A stretch of 64,000 bases of DNA from Pollutiaquabacter sp046052345 (GTDB lineage: Bacteria; Bacteroidota; Bacteroidia; AKYH767-A; 2013-40CM-41-45). The translations under genes were made by a program, and so were the position numbers. The notes under the pieces were generated by a model. That model was given only the letters and a program-made list of their open reading frames with translations, was not told the origin of the DNA and searched no databases. The stretch spans positions 9,685-73,684 of the forward strand of contig JBJOMN010000051.1 in assembly GCA_046052345.1 (NCBI GenBank). Reading direction: 5' to 3'. This document shows, piece after piece, positions 1 to 8,839 of this stretch; the stretch's first letter is position 1, and every line of letters begins with the position of its first letter.

Positions 1-1962
1 GCTCCGGTTATTGACCACCTGCTGCAGGAAGAAAACGTTCTTGTTGACTCGCGACTGTTCGATCCACAACACAGGATTGGATGAAGAGTTTCCGAACGTG
101 AACCGCGGTGAGAAGGTCTGTCCGCCATTGATGCTCTTCAAGAAAACATTGTCCTTTCCTGTATAGGCTACATTCCAGTAATCCCAGTCGAAGAGGATGC
201 GGGAGCTTGCATTGTCCACATAGCTCTCGTTGGGGTCGGTATCCATACCGAAGGATGCCGCGTAGCCGTTGATCGTATCGGGCAGAATGACGCCGTCGAT
301 ATCACTGAAATAGGTCTTGCGTTCATTGCTGTAGTTCACATATCCGGTGGCAGCTTCTCCCCCGCCGAGTTGGAGGTACTGTCCGGCCGGATAACCGTCC
401 CTGCGCGCGGCATTCCCGTTATGATAACGCCCGCCTACCATGATATCATCGTTCCAGCCCTGGTCGAAGCCCCAGAAAGCGGCACCGTAAATACCGTAGG
501 TACGGGATGTATGGGAAAGCATGAAGGTGGTGGAATAATTGATACCCCCGTCGCTGGCCAGCCATACTTCTTCAGTTGTAGCAGAGGTCTTATACACTTT
601 GAGCTCCTGGTTGTCCGGATGCACATAACGTATGCTTCCGACATATCCGCCGACCGGTCCGAAATTGGCGGCACCGTCATTGCTTCGCCATAGGCTCATC
701 CCGCCGATCAGAATCTTATTGGGATTCACCTGTGAGGCCACCAGTGCCGTGTTGTAGTAGATCTGATTATACGTGGATCCGCCCCCGTCGAAGGTCATCA
801 TGTTGGGGTGCGTGGAAGCGTTGTAGGGAGCTCCGATCAGCCCGTGCGGCAGTGACCAGCTCTCGCCGCCATCGTCACTGCGATAAACTCCTATCTGACC
901 GTTGAGCTGCAACTGTGCCGTCGACTGGCTGGAGCCTACCAATAGGACATAGATGCGGGAGGTATCCGCTTCGGTCACCGCAATGCGCCCTCCGAAACTC
1001 TCGATCAGTCCGGCATCGGCAGCCGGAACCGAGAACCAGCCGGTCGTCTTGGGTAAGAACGTGGCACCGGTATCCAGTGATTTCTGGAAATACGGAATCT
1101 TGGTAACGGGATCGTACCTGAGCGCATAGACGACTGCGGGGTTCAGAGGATTCATGGCCACCGACTGGCATTGTCCGCCGTAGACTCCGGACCAGTTAAT
1201 TCCGCCGTCGACAGAACGGTAGAGCGAATCGGCGGCTGCGGCAAATACGACGGAGGGATCATAGCTGCTGTACAGGAACTGGAAAACCTGCAGCGCACGT
1301 GAGGACAGACTTCCGGAAAGGATCCTCGTCCAGGTAGTCCCGCCGTCCGTACTGCGATACCACCGTTCGTCCGCACACATGAGCACCTCGTTCTCGTTTA
1401 CGGGATGCACGGCGATAGCCGTAACCGTAACGTGGTCGTAATTGGATGAAAGATAGTTCCAGTGGATTCCACGGTCGGAAGTACGGTAGACTCCGCCGTT
1501 CTCAGTGCCGCAATAAAGCACATCCGGGTTGGACAGGCTCCTGTCTATGCAATAGACATTCGCGTGCCAGGAAATGGGAACCACGGGATCTGAAGGCACA
1601 TTCCTCCGACGATAATTCACTTCGGGACCCACGAAGGACCAGGGTGCTCCGGAAGAGCGACGGGACAGCGCAGCCGGATGGGTTGCAGTCGGCCGATGGA
1701 CAGAACCATCCTCCGCTACGAATTCCTGAACGAACCTTCTCCAATGCCGGTAATAGCCGGTGTATGGTGTCTGTTCAAAGGGATGGGTACTGTAATAGGA
1801 TTCATACGCTGCATCCACGGCATACACATTGACGTCACTGCGACACATCATACGCACCCATTCCGGCGCTGCAGGGTCCGTGGTATCAGGCGCGGCAAGG
1901 CGAAGCTGAGGGAGTGCGGTAAACGGTGAAGCAAGGAACAGCAGTAACAGCAGACGTTTCAT
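1..1962 (-). CDS. Secreted BNR/sortilin-type beta-propeller protein (partial, runs off the window)
   Basis: The minus strand is open for 654 codons from ATG at 1962 to the window edge, with no stop, so the C-terminus is missing. It begins with a signal peptide (MKRLLLLLFLASPFTALPQ). Repeated Y/W-R-S-x-D-G-G-x-x-W blades follow, for example YRTSDRGIHW, YRSTDGGTTW, YRSVDGGINW and YRSDDGGESW. This Asp-box pattern is typical of BNR, sortilin/VPS10-like and GH74-like propellers. Such proteins in Bacteroidota are usually exported and often end in a T9SS sorting domain, which would lie outside the window. No catalytic residue can be assigned. The gene starts 28 nt after the stop of the DUF3108 gene on the same strand, and a TACTTTA box ends 5 nt before the ATG. 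Product type is fairly sure; biological role is unknown. Confidence 0.85.
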   Translation of the reverse strand, partial: MKRLLLLLFLASPFTALPQLRLAAPDTTDPAAPEWVRMMCRSDVNVYAVDAAYESYYSTHPFEQTPYTGYYRHWRRFVQEFVAEDGSVHRPTATHPAALSRRSSGAPWSFVGPEVNYRRRNVPSDPVVPISWHANVYCIDRSLSNPDVLYCGTENGGVYRTSDRGIHWNYLSSNYDHVTVTAIAVHPVNENEVLMCADERWYRSTDGGTTWTRILSGSLSSRALQVFQFLYSSYDPSVVFAAAADSLYRSVDGGINWSGVYGGQCQSVAMNPLNPAVVYALRYDPVTKIPYFQKSLDTGATFLPKTTGWFSVPAADAGLIESFGGRIAVTEADTSRIYVLLVGSSQSTAQLQLNGQIGVYRSDDGGESWSLPHGLIGAPYNASTHPNMMTFDGGGSTYNQIYYNTALVASQVNPNKILIGGMSLWRSNDGAANFGPVGGYVGSIRYVHPDNQELKVYKTSATTEEVWLASDGGINYSTTFMLSHTSRTYGIYGAAFWGFDQGWNDDIMVGGRYHNGNAARRDGYPAGQYLQLGGGEAATGYVNYSNERKTYFSDIDGVILPDTINGYAASFGMDTDPNESYVDNASSRILFDWDYWNVAYTGKDNVFLKSINGGQTFSPRFTFGNSSSNPVLWIEQSRVNKNVFFLQQVVNNRS

Positions 1963-1990
1963 ACTGCTAAAGTACGAAAAGCGGGAAGTG

Positions 1991-2782
1991 TCACTTGGCG
2001 ACAAGCGCCGGAGGATTCAGAAGGTTCTCGTAGCCGGTGAGATCCATCTTAATGGAACCCACAAGGATATTCGACTGGACACGGACGGGTATGCGGTTCA
2101 TGTCATCACTTACCCAGACGGTCATGTCCTCTTCCTCTTTGAACACCCTTCCCTCCTGCAACACGGGACGGAAGATGATGCAATCGAAGGTCCCAAGGTC
2201 CGTGCGTAATTTTTCGCGTCCGATGAATTTGATGTTCAAAGGGATGATTGCATCGTCCAGGTAACCGTTGATGGGAAAGATGTCGCCCGGCTTGGAGTCC
2301 TTGAAATCGATCGTCCTCGCGTAATAGAAAGCCGATATCAGGTCCTGGGTGTTCTCAGGCATATAAATGGTCTTCTTCTCACTCATTACCGAGTCCTTGT
2401 AATGGTTGAAGATCGCCCGCTGTTTCTTCTTGTATCCGCCTTCTTCGATATTCCTGAGGAATAACCAGGGCAGCATGGCTTCGCTGTCGACAAAGGATTC
2501 GAAGCGGTCACGCACCTTGAAAAACCAGTCGAAGGCGCCGACGGATTTTCCGGTGCCGATGACGTGGTAGCACTCCCTGGTACCGATCTTCTTGATGGCA
2601 GGCGCCACCTCCAGGGTTGCAACCCCTGCATCCACGAAACCGTAATGCAACCGGAAGGTCAGTTTCTCGCCGGTCTTAAAGGATCGGTTTTCAATTGTAC
2701 GCAGCCGTTGCTGACCCGCTACTTTACCGCTGCGTGTGAAGCAGCATAAAAGGAGGAAGAGGAAGGTGGGAATAAGGCGCAT
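1991..2782 (-). CDS. DUF3108 domain-containing exported protein
   Basis: The 263-residue protein has a signal peptide (FLFLLLCCFTRSGKVAG, cleavage near residue 23). A DUF3108-type domain follows, opening with the characteristic GEKLTFRLHYGFVDAGVATL segment and continuing to the C-terminus. DUF3108 proteins are periplasmic or surface beta-rich proteins of unknown function, widespread in Bacteroidota and Proteobacteria. It lies 93 nt downstream of scpB and 28 nt upstream of the propeller gene, all on the minus strand, so the two exported proteins may be cotranscribed. The sequence upstream of the ATG has a short CCTGAA/TTCAGG stem (2789-2807) but no clear promoter. Family assignment is by the conserved N-terminal segment; no function is claimed. 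Confidence 0.8.
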   Translation of the reverse strand: MRLIPTFLFLLLCCFTRSGKVAGQQRLRTIENRSFKTGEKLTFRLHYGFVDAGVATLEVAPAIKKIGTRECYHVIGTGKSVGAFDWFFKVRDRFESFVDSEAMLPWLFLRNIEEGGYKKKQRAIFNHYKDSVMSEKKTIYMPENTQDLISAFYYARTIDFKDSKPGDIFPINGYLDDAIIPLNIKFIGREKLRTDLGTFDCIIFRPVLQEGRVFKEEEDMTVWVSDDMNRIPVRVQSNILVGSIKMDLTGYENLLNPPALVAK

Positions 2783-2875
2783 ATGTTCCCTGAAGGCAAC
2801 TTTCAGGCCAAAACGAAATAAACAGGCGGAAAATTATATTAATCCGCAGACGCCTTCACGGAAAAACCGAAATGA

Positions 2876-3697
2876 TCAGCCGATGTTGCCGCCGAGTGTT
2901 TCATCATCGGACTCTTCGGCTGCGGACTGCTCTTCTTCGGAGGGATTTTCAAGGTTCTCCATGAAAATCTGACGGCGATCCGGTACGGGGAGTTCGGATT
3001 CTTCAACCAGCTCGGAACCTGTTTCCTCTTCCATGGAAGGCATACTGATCTCATCGAAGGAAGTCTCTTCGACGTCAATAGTGAATTCCTGCTCTGTCGT
3101 GACCGGCTCCACGGAATCATCCGAAGCTGTATCGGACGCATCCAGGGGCATACCGATCTCATTGCTCTCGGTCTGGATGTCTTTCAGTTGCGGCAGGTCT
3201 TTCACCGATTTGATGCCGAAATAATCCATGAAGCTGTCGCTGGTGCTGTATAGTATCGGACGACCGGCACCTTCGCTTTTTCCGGAGATGGAGATGAGTT
3301 CCTTCTCCAGCAACTTCTGAATGGCATAGTCACAGTTCACACCGCGGATACGCTCGATCTCAGGCTTGGAGATCGGCTGGCGGTAGGCGATGATGGACAG
3401 GGTTTCCATCTGAGCGACAGAAAGACGCTTCTTGGCCTTGTGCTGGATAAGGGCATTCACCGTAGGGAAATAATCCTTCTTGGTAAGGAACTGGTAGCCT
3501 TCCGAAATCTCCACCAACTCGAATGCGAACTCGTCTCCGAGGTACTTTTCGCGGATCGTCTCCGCGGCGGCTACGATCTCTTCCTCTGTCAATTCCCAGC
3601 CGTAGCTGAGCTTGAGGGAGGCGGCAATTTCCTGGATTCCAAGACTCTGTTCGGAACAGAAAATCAGGGCTTCGATATGTTGGTGCAGTTGGTTCAT
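2876..3697 (-). CDS. scpB: Segregation and condensation protein B
   Basis: The 273-residue protein is the kleisin-associated winged-helix subunit of the SMC-ScpAB condensin, which acts on the nucleoid in chromosome organisation and segregation. The N-terminal 180 residues show the paired winged-helix fold of ScpB, with the family hallmark LSIIAYRQPISKPEIERIRG around residues 104-123 and GRPILYSTS near 147. The C-terminal ~90 residues form a Glu/Asp-rich low-complexity tail (many E-E and S-D runs), longer than in firmicute ScpB and common in Bacteroidota. No scpA lies in the window. A good promoter precedes the gene: TAAGTTTG at 3738-3745 with a TTG about 21 nt further up. Identification is confident. 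Confidence 0.93.
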   Translation of the reverse strand: MNQLHQHIEALIFCSEQSLGIQEIAASLKLSYGWELTEEEIVAAAETIREKYLGDEFAFELVEISEGYQFLTKKDYFPTVNALIQHKAKKRLSVAQMETLSIIAYRQPISKPEIERIRGVNCDYAIQKLLEKELISISGKSEGAGRPILYSTSDSFMDYFGIKSVKDLPQLKDIQTESNEIGMPLDASDTASDDSVEPVTTEQEFTIDVEETSFDEISMPSMEEETGSELVEESELPVPDRRQIFMENLENPSEEEQSAAEESDDETLGGNIG

Positions 3698-3737
3698 TTT
3701 TGGCAGTAAAATCCCTTTTTTGAGCTGATTTCGAATC

Positions 3738-3769
3738 CAAACTTATCAAAATCCGCTCTAATAATCCAA
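3738..3769 (-). promoter_or_regulatory. Bacteroidota-type promoter for scpB
   Basis: On the minus strand TAAGTTTG (3745-3738) matches the TAnnTTTG -7 consensus exactly. A TTG at 3769-3767, 21 nt upstream, fits the -33 element. The predicted start is near 3732, giving a leader of about 35 nt for scpB. Confidence 0.6.
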
Positions 3770-3819
3770 TTTATGAAATGCCTGAAGCAATAAGGGACTA
3801 ATTCTAAGCAGAATAGGTT

Positions 3820-6600
3820 TTACACAACGATGTTTACGATACGGCCGGGGACGACCACCACTTTCTTCGGGGGCTTTCCGTCCAGAATACGTTGAACCGC
3901 CTCCGTTTTAAGGACCTCCGCCTCGATCTCCTCCTTGGAGAGTCGCAGTGAGATCTCCAGGTTGAATTTGGTCTTGCCGTTGAACGAAACGGGATACGAG
4001 AAAGCGTCCTCTTGCAGGTACTCCTCGGCCAGAGCGGGGAAGCGGGCTGCCGTTACGCTCTGCTGATGACCAAGTCGGCTCCATAGCTCCTCCGCGATGT
4101 GCGGGGCGAACGGAGCGAGGACGACCGTCAGCGGCTCGAGGATCGCGCGGTGGTTGCACTTGATTTCCGACAGCTCGTTCACGCAGATCATGAAAGCGCT
4201 TACAGAGGTATTGAAAGACAGTCGCTCCATGTCGTCCTGAACACGCTTGATGAGCTTATGCAAAGCCTTGAGTTCTTTCCGGCCCGGCGACTCATCGCTT
4301 ACGACAAAAATTTCGCCAGCGTGAAACAATCTCCAGAACTTGCGAAGGAATCCGGCAGTGCCGGTGATGCCGCTGGTGTTCCAGGGTTTCGAGAGTTCAA
4401 GCGGCCCGAGGAACATCTCGTACAGGCGGAAACAGTCGGCACCATATCGCTCGATCATGTCATCCGGATTGACGACGTTCCATTTTGATTTGGACATCTT
4501 CTCCACCTCCGCTCCGCAGACGTACTTTCCGTCCTCCAGGATGAACTCGGCACTCGCGTTTTCGGGGCGCCATTTCCGGAATGCTTCCAGATCGAGAACA
4601 TCGTTCTCGACGATGTTCACATCGACATGCAAAGCGGTGGTTTCGTAGCCTCCGCGCAGGTTGTACGATACGTATTGGTTGGTATCCTTGATCCTGTAAA
4701 CGAAGTTGGAGCGGCCCTGGATCATTCCCTGATTGACCAGACGGAAGGCAGGTTCCTTGACAGGTACATATCCGCGATCGTGCAGGAACTTGGTCCAGAA
4801 ACGGACATAAAGAAGGTGACCGGTAGCATGTTCGGAGCCGCCGATGTAGAGGTCCACATCGCCCCAGTAGTCGACGGATTCCTTCGATGCGAAAGCGGAT
4901 GCGTTTCCGGGATCCATATACCTCAGGAAATACCAGGAGGATCCTGCCCAGCCGGGCATGGTCGTGGTTTCGAGCGGATGTCCTTTATAGTTCCAGTCGG
5001 CGGCTCGTGCCAACGGAGGTTCTCCGGTAGAAGTAGGCAGGAATTTATCGACCTCCGGAAGCACGACCGGGAGATCCTTCTCCTCGACAGGAAACGGAAC
5101 TCCGTCCTTATAATAGACCGGAATGGGTTCGCCCCAATACCGTTGCCGCCCGAATGCGGCATCACGCAGTCGATAATTGATCTTGCCCTTGCCGGCACCC
5201 TGCTTTTCGATTTCACGCACAGCGGCTGAAACGGCCTCTTTGACTTCCAGACCGTCCAGAAAACCGGAGTTCATGCATGTGCCTTCCTTGGCGTCCCAGC
5301 TTTCTTTTTGGACGTCCGTTCCTTCAGGCGCGGAAATGACCTGCAGGATGGGCAATCCGAAACGCGTGGCAAAAAGGTGGTCGCGTGAGTCGTGGGCGGG
5401 AACCGCCATAACGGCCCCGGTGCCGTACCCCGCAAGGACATATTCCCCAACCCATACCGGTATCTTTTTTCCGGTGAAAGGATGCAACGCATAGGCGCCG
5501 GTGAAACAGCCACTGACGGTCTTGGTCATTTGACGCTCACGTTCGGTCTTGTTCTTCGCAGTGCTCACATAGGCCTCCACCGCTGCGCGCTGTTCGGACG
5601 TGGTGATGGCATCCACGAGTTCATGTTCGGGAGCGAGTGTGAGAAAAGATACTCCGAAGACGGTATCAGGACGCGTGGTGAAGACCTCTATGGAGGCATC
5701 GTGACCGTCGAGCCGGAAGAAGAGGGAGGCTCCTTCCGACCGACCGATCCAGTTGCGCTGGTGCTCCTTGATGGAGTCGCTCCATTCGATGATCTCAAGG
5801 TCGTTGAGCAGGCGTTCCGCATAGGCGGTGATCCGCATGCTCCATTGACGCATCTGTTTGCGTTCCACCGGGTGACCGCCGCGTTCGGAGACCCCTTCTT
5901 TCACTTCATCGTTGGCAAGGACGGTACCGAGGGCAGGGCACCAGTTCACCCATGCTTCGCCGAGGTAGGCCAGGCGGAACTCCATCAGTACATCGCTCTT
6001 CTCTTTCTCGGAGAAATTTTTCCATTCCGGTGCGGTGAATGGGGCGACGGAATGTTCAATGTCACCGGTGAGCACCCGGTCGCCGGAGCCCGAGAAGCCG
6101 TTCTCTTCAAAATGTCGCACCAGCGATTCGATCGGTTCGGCACGGTCGGTCGATGGATTGTACCAGGAGCCGAACAATTGCAGGAAGATCCACTGCGTCC
6201 ATTTGTAATAGTCAGGATCACAGGTCCGGACCTCCCGCGTCCAGTCGTAGCAGAACCCGATATTGTCGAGCTGCTCCCGGTATCGCCGTATGTTCTGTTC
6301 GGTGGTCACACTCGGATGCTGACCGGTCTGGATGGCGTACTGCTCTGCGGGAAGGCCGAAAGCATCGTATCCCATCGGGTGGAGTACGTTGAAGCCTTTG
6401 AGTCGCTTGTAACGAGCATAGATGTCGGAGGCGATGTACCCCAAGGGATGTCCCACGTGCAATCCTGCACCGCTGGGGTACGGAAACATGTCCAACACAT
6501 AGCATTTCGGACGGGAAGTATCCGTCTCCACCCTATACGTCTGCCGGTCTCTCCAGACCTGCTGCCATTTCCTTTCTATTTCCCTGGGATTGTATTCCAT
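3820..6600 (-). CDS. leuS: Leucyl-tRNA synthetase
   Basis: The 926-residue class I aminoacyl-tRNA synthetase charges tRNA-Leu with leucine in the cytoplasm. The HIGH signature is HVGH at residues 48-51, within PYPSGAGLHVGHPLGY, and the KMSKS signature lies at 701-705 (EKMSKSKWN). Between them lies the CP1 editing domain, with the conserved TTRPDT threonine-rich motif. The anticodon-binding helices and a C-terminal domain ending RIVNIVV follow. Length matches bacterial LeuRS of this phylum, which usually carries extra insertions. It is probably transcribed alone: TATCTTCG (6618-6611) lies just upstream, and scpB downstream has its own promoter. Long frames on the opposite strand are codon-bias shadows. 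Confidence 0.98.
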   Translation of the reverse strand: MEYNPREIERKWQQVWRDRQTYRVETDTSRPKCYVLDMFPYPSGAGLHVGHPLGYIASDIYARYKRLKGFNVLHPMGYDAFGLPAEQYAIQTGQHPSVTTEQNIRRYREQLDNIGFCYDWTREVRTCDPDYYKWTQWIFLQLFGSWYNPSTDRAEPIESLVRHFEENGFSGSGDRVLTGDIEHSVAPFTAPEWKNFSEKEKSDVLMEFRLAYLGEAWVNWCPALGTVLANDEVKEGVSERGGHPVERKQMRQWSMRITAYAERLLNDLEIIEWSDSIKEHQRNWIGRSEGASLFFRLDGHDASIEVFTTRPDTVFGVSFLTLAPEHELVDAITTSEQRAAVEAYVSTAKNKTERERQMTKTVSGCFTGAYALHPFTGKKIPVWVGEYVLAGYGTGAVMAVPAHDSRDHLFATRFGLPILQVISAPEGTDVQKESWDAKEGTCMNSGFLDGLEVKEAVSAAVREIEKQGAGKGKINYRLRDAAFGRQRYWGEPIPVYYKDGVPFPVEEKDLPVVLPEVDKFLPTSTGEPPLARAADWNYKGHPLETTTMPGWAGSSWYFLRYMDPGNASAFASKESVDYWGDVDLYIGGSEHATGHLLYVRFWTKFLHDRGYVPVKEPAFRLVNQGMIQGRSNFVYRIKDTNQYVSYNLRGGYETTALHVDVNIVENDVLDLEAFRKWRPENASAEFILEDGKYVCGAEVEKMSKSKWNVVNPDDMIERYGADCFRLYEMFLGPLELSKPWNTSGITGTAGFLRKFWRLFHAGEIFVVSDESPGRKELKALHKLIKRVQDDMERLSFNTSVSAFMICVNELSEIKCNHRAILEPLTVVLAPFAPHIAEELWSRLGHQQSVTAARFPALAEEYLQEDAFSYPVSFNGKTKFNLEISLRLSKEEIEAEVLKTEAVQRILDGKPPKKVVVVPGRIVNIVV

Positions 6601-6610
6601 AGCGACCGGA

Positions 6611-6618
6611 CGAAGATA
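6611..6618 (-). promoter_or_regulatory. Candidate -7 box for leuS
   Basis: TATCTTCG on the minus strand differs from TAnnTTTG only at position 7. It sits 10 nt before the leuS ATG, so the leader would be only a few nucleotides. The tRNA-Leu gene has the same TATCTTCG box. Confidence 0.4.
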
Positions 6619-6729
6619 CGAAAGGGACTTCCTTTGTCAATTCATTTGTGCAGCGAGACACACGACCGGACCGATCGTTAACTGTTCAAAAACCGGAGTA
6701 AAACATCCTTCAGGCGGAGGTCAGCTGCG

Positions 6730-7635
6730 ATGAGAGCGGGGATACTTTTGTCCTCGATGACCGAACATGTCACCCACGAGGGCAACCGGCGGTTGCGAAC
6801 CTCCTACTTTTCCGTGGTGCTCAGTGTCACCCTGGTGCTTTTCATGGTGGGACTTCTCGGAATCCTTGTCCTTGACGCACGAAAAATCGCAACGTATGTC
6901 AAGGAGCATGTGCAACTGACGATTTTCCTGAACGACGGAATGACGCCGGACCAATTGAAGGATTTCCGGACGAGCCTGGAGAACGCCCCGTTCACGCGCA
7001 GTCTCCGGTACGTTTCCAAGGAGCAGGCTCTGGACAGCCTGACCCGGGAGCTGGGTGAGGACGTGAACGGAATGCTGGAGTCGAATCCGTTGCCGGCCTC
7101 CTTCGATATCATGATGCGTGCGGGATATGCGAGTGCCGACAGCCTGGAAGTCATCAGCAACATGCTTTCGATGAACGAGGCCTTCGTACAGGAGGTGCAA
7201 TTCCCCCGCTCGGAGGTGGACCGTATCGGCCGTAATTTCCGTTCTGTGGCGCTCGTACTGGCCATCCTTAGTGCGGTACTCCTGCTGATTGCCATTGCGC
7301 TGATCAATCACACGATACGTCTTGCCCTGTTCTCCAGCCGTTTCATGATAAAAAGCATGCAGCTGGTGGGCGCGAACCGCAGTTTCATACGGCGGCCCTT
7401 CCTGGTGAGAAGTGTCATCAACGGCCTCACAGCCGGGGCGGTGGCCTCCGTGCTGCTGTTCGGCGTACTGTATTTCATTGATCTTCGTTTTCCGGATTTC
7501 GGGCAATTGAAGGATCTACGGTCGGTCGTACTTCTGATATGCAGCACTATCGGACTGGGGGTGCTGCTCTCTGCGGCCAGCACCTATTTTGTGGTGAACA
7601 AGTACCTCGCCTTAAGCCCGGAGGAGCTCTACTGA
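6730..7635 (+). CDS. ftsX: Cell division protein FtsX (ABC transporter permease)
   Basis: The 301-residue inner-membrane protein partners the ATPase FtsE at the division site and activates periplasmic murein hydrolases. Topology fits FtsX. There is a cytoplasmic N-terminus and TM1 at about residues 30-52. A periplasmic loop of about 110 residues with the YVSKEQALDSLTRELGED segment follows. Three more TM segments lie near 170-195, 225-250 and 260-285, including the conserved ALINHTIRLALFSSRFMIKS cytoplasmic stretch. ftsE is not in the window, which is usual in Bacteroidota, where ftsX starts the DUF3098-uppP-truB-queA run. The ATG at 6730 gives a normal N-terminus. Identification is confident. 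Confidence 0.93.
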   Translation: MRAGILLSSMTEHVTHEGNRRLRTSYFSVVLSVTLVLFMVGLLGILVLDARKIATYVKEHVQLTIFLNDGMTPDQLKDFRTSLENAPFTRSLRYVSKEQALDSLTRELGEDVNGMLESNPLPASFDIMMRAGYASADSLEVISNMLSMNEAFVQEVQFPRSEVDRIGRNFRSVALVLAILSAVLLLIAIALINHTIRLALFSSRFMIKSMQLVGANRSFIRRPFLVRSVINGLTAGAVASVLLFGVLYFIDLRFPDFGQLKDLRSVVLLICSTIGLGVLLSAASTYFVVNKYLALSPEELY

Positions 7636-7663
7636 CACTTCAGCGATCTTTAACGGATTTTAC

Positions 7664-7671
7664 TACCTTTG
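7664..7671 (+). promoter_or_regulatory. -7 box TACCTTTG upstream of the DUF3098 gene
   Basis: TACCTTTG matches the TAnnTTTG consensus and lies 18 nt before the ATG at 7690. The longer reading frame would start with TTG at 7669, inside this box, so the box argues for the 7690 start. It would give uppP-truB a second promoter independent of ftsX. Confidence 0.55.
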
Positions 7672-7689
7672 GTCTCCCAAACAAAGGTC

Positions 7690-7935
7690 ATGGCAAAGAA
7701 AGAAGTCAAACCCGTTTTCGATTTCGCCTTCGGCAAGGAGAACTACATCCTGATGCTCGTAGGCGTCGCCGTCATTTTCCTGGGTTTCATCCTTATGACA
7801 GGCGGAGGATCGGACGATCCGACCGTTTGGGATTCTTCCGTATTCAGTACCCGTCGTGTGACGGTAGCGCCGCTTCTGGTGATCGCCGGGTTCGTCATCG
7901 AGGTTTTCGCCATTGTACGGAAACCCAAGGACTGA
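7690..7935 (+). CDS. DUF3098 small membrane protein
   Basis: This small protein of 81 residues has two transmembrane helices (about residues 21-39, ILMLVGVAVIFLGFILM, and 56-74, TVAPLLVIAGFVIEVFAIV). They are separated by a short polar loop with the GGSDDP and STRRVTVAP segments typical of DUF3098. The start at ATG 7690 (MAKKEVKPVFDF) is chosen over the upstream TTG at 7669 because that codon lies within a promoter box. The function is unknown. The family is confined mainly to Bacteroidota and sits between ftsX and uppP, which hints at a role in envelope growth or division, but this is inference from context only. Confidence 0.85.
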   Translation: MAKKEVKPVFDFAFGKENYILMLVGVAVIFLGFILMTGGGSDDPTVWDSSVFSTRRVTVAPLLVIAGFVIEVFAIVRKPKD

Positions 7936-8020
7936 ATCCGGATGCCCCTTTCAGGGTGCGCCCCGTTGATTTGAATTGCCGCTTCCCCGAAATTCCTGTC
8001 GTGCGGAAAAACACGCAAAG

Positions 8021-8839
8021 ATGAACCTATTGCAAGCGATTGTCCTGGCTGTCATCGAAGGAATCACCGAATTCCTTCCGGTCTCTTCTACGGGACATAT
8101 GATCATCGCCTCCTCGGTTATGGGCATCGCCGCGGATGACTTCACCAAGCTGTTCACCGTCTGCATCCAGTTCGGAGCGATCCTTTCTGTCGTCGTACTT
8201 TACTGGAAGCACTTCTTCCCGAAAGACCGGACCCTGCGCGACCAGGTGGTTTTCTATGTTAGACTGGTGATCGCCTTCGTGCCGGCCGCAGTAGTCGGCC
8301 TGCTTTTCAAGAAGCATATCGATATGTTGCTGGAGAACGTCATCGCCGTAGCAGTCTCCCTGCTGGCAGGAGGAATCATCTTCCTGTTCCTGGACGAATG
8401 GTTCCGTGCGGCCGAGGAGCGCGGAGAGCCGGAACTCAAAAGCAACCGGAAAGCCTTTATGATCGGCTGCTTCCAGGTGATCGCCATGATACCCGGCGTT
8501 TCCCGTTCGGCTGCGACCATCATCGGCGGACTATCACAGCGGCTGAATAAAAAGGCGGCTGCGGAATTCTCTTTCTTTCTCGCGGTTCCTACCATGTTGG
8601 CAGCGACTGTCAAGGACCTGTGGGATTATTACCGGGACGGCGGCGCTTGGGGCGACGGTAAACTGGGACTGCTGGTGATCGGTAATATCGTGGCCTTCAT
8701 TGTCGCCATGCTGGCCATCCGGACCTTCATCGGCTATCTCACACGCCATGGGTTCAGGGTGTTCGGATATTACCGGATAGCGGTCGGTATCGCGATTCTT
8801 CTCCTTTATTTCCTGGGTATTCCGCTGAAGATGGTATGA
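8021..8839 (+). CDS. uppP: Undecaprenyl-diphosphatase UppP (BacA family)
   Basis: The 272-residue polytopic membrane protein dephosphorylates undecaprenyl pyrophosphate, recycling the lipid carrier for peptidoglycan and O-antigen synthesis. Both family signatures are present: EGITEFLPVSSTGHMII (about residues 14-30), containing the catalytic Glu/His region, and PGVSRSAATIIGGL (about 163-176). The rest is a series of hydrophobic helices as expected. ATG 8021 (MNLLQAIVLAVIEGI) is the canonical start, and an in-frame extension upstream is not family-like. The stop overlaps the truB start in an ATGA arrangement, so the two are translationally coupled. Identification is confident. Confidence 0.96.
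   Translation: MNLLQAIVLAVIEGITEFLPVSSTGHMIIASSVMGIAADDFTKLFTVCIQFGAILSVVVLYWKHFFPKDRTLRDQVVFYVRLVIAFVPAAVVGLLFKKHIDMLLENVIAVAVSLLAGGIIFLFLDEWFRAAEERGEPELKSNRKAFMIGCFQVIAMIPGVSRSAATIIGGLSQRLNKKAAAEFSFFLAVPTMLAATVKDLWDYYRDGGAWGDGKLGLLVIGNIVAFIVAMLAIRTFIGYLTRHGFRVFGYYRIAVGIAILLLYFLGIPLKMV

Noticed and set aside
5392..6681. 429-residue open frame opposite leuS
   Set aside because: It is wholly antisense to a clear synthetase, lacks any family-like motif, and arises from third-position GC bias.
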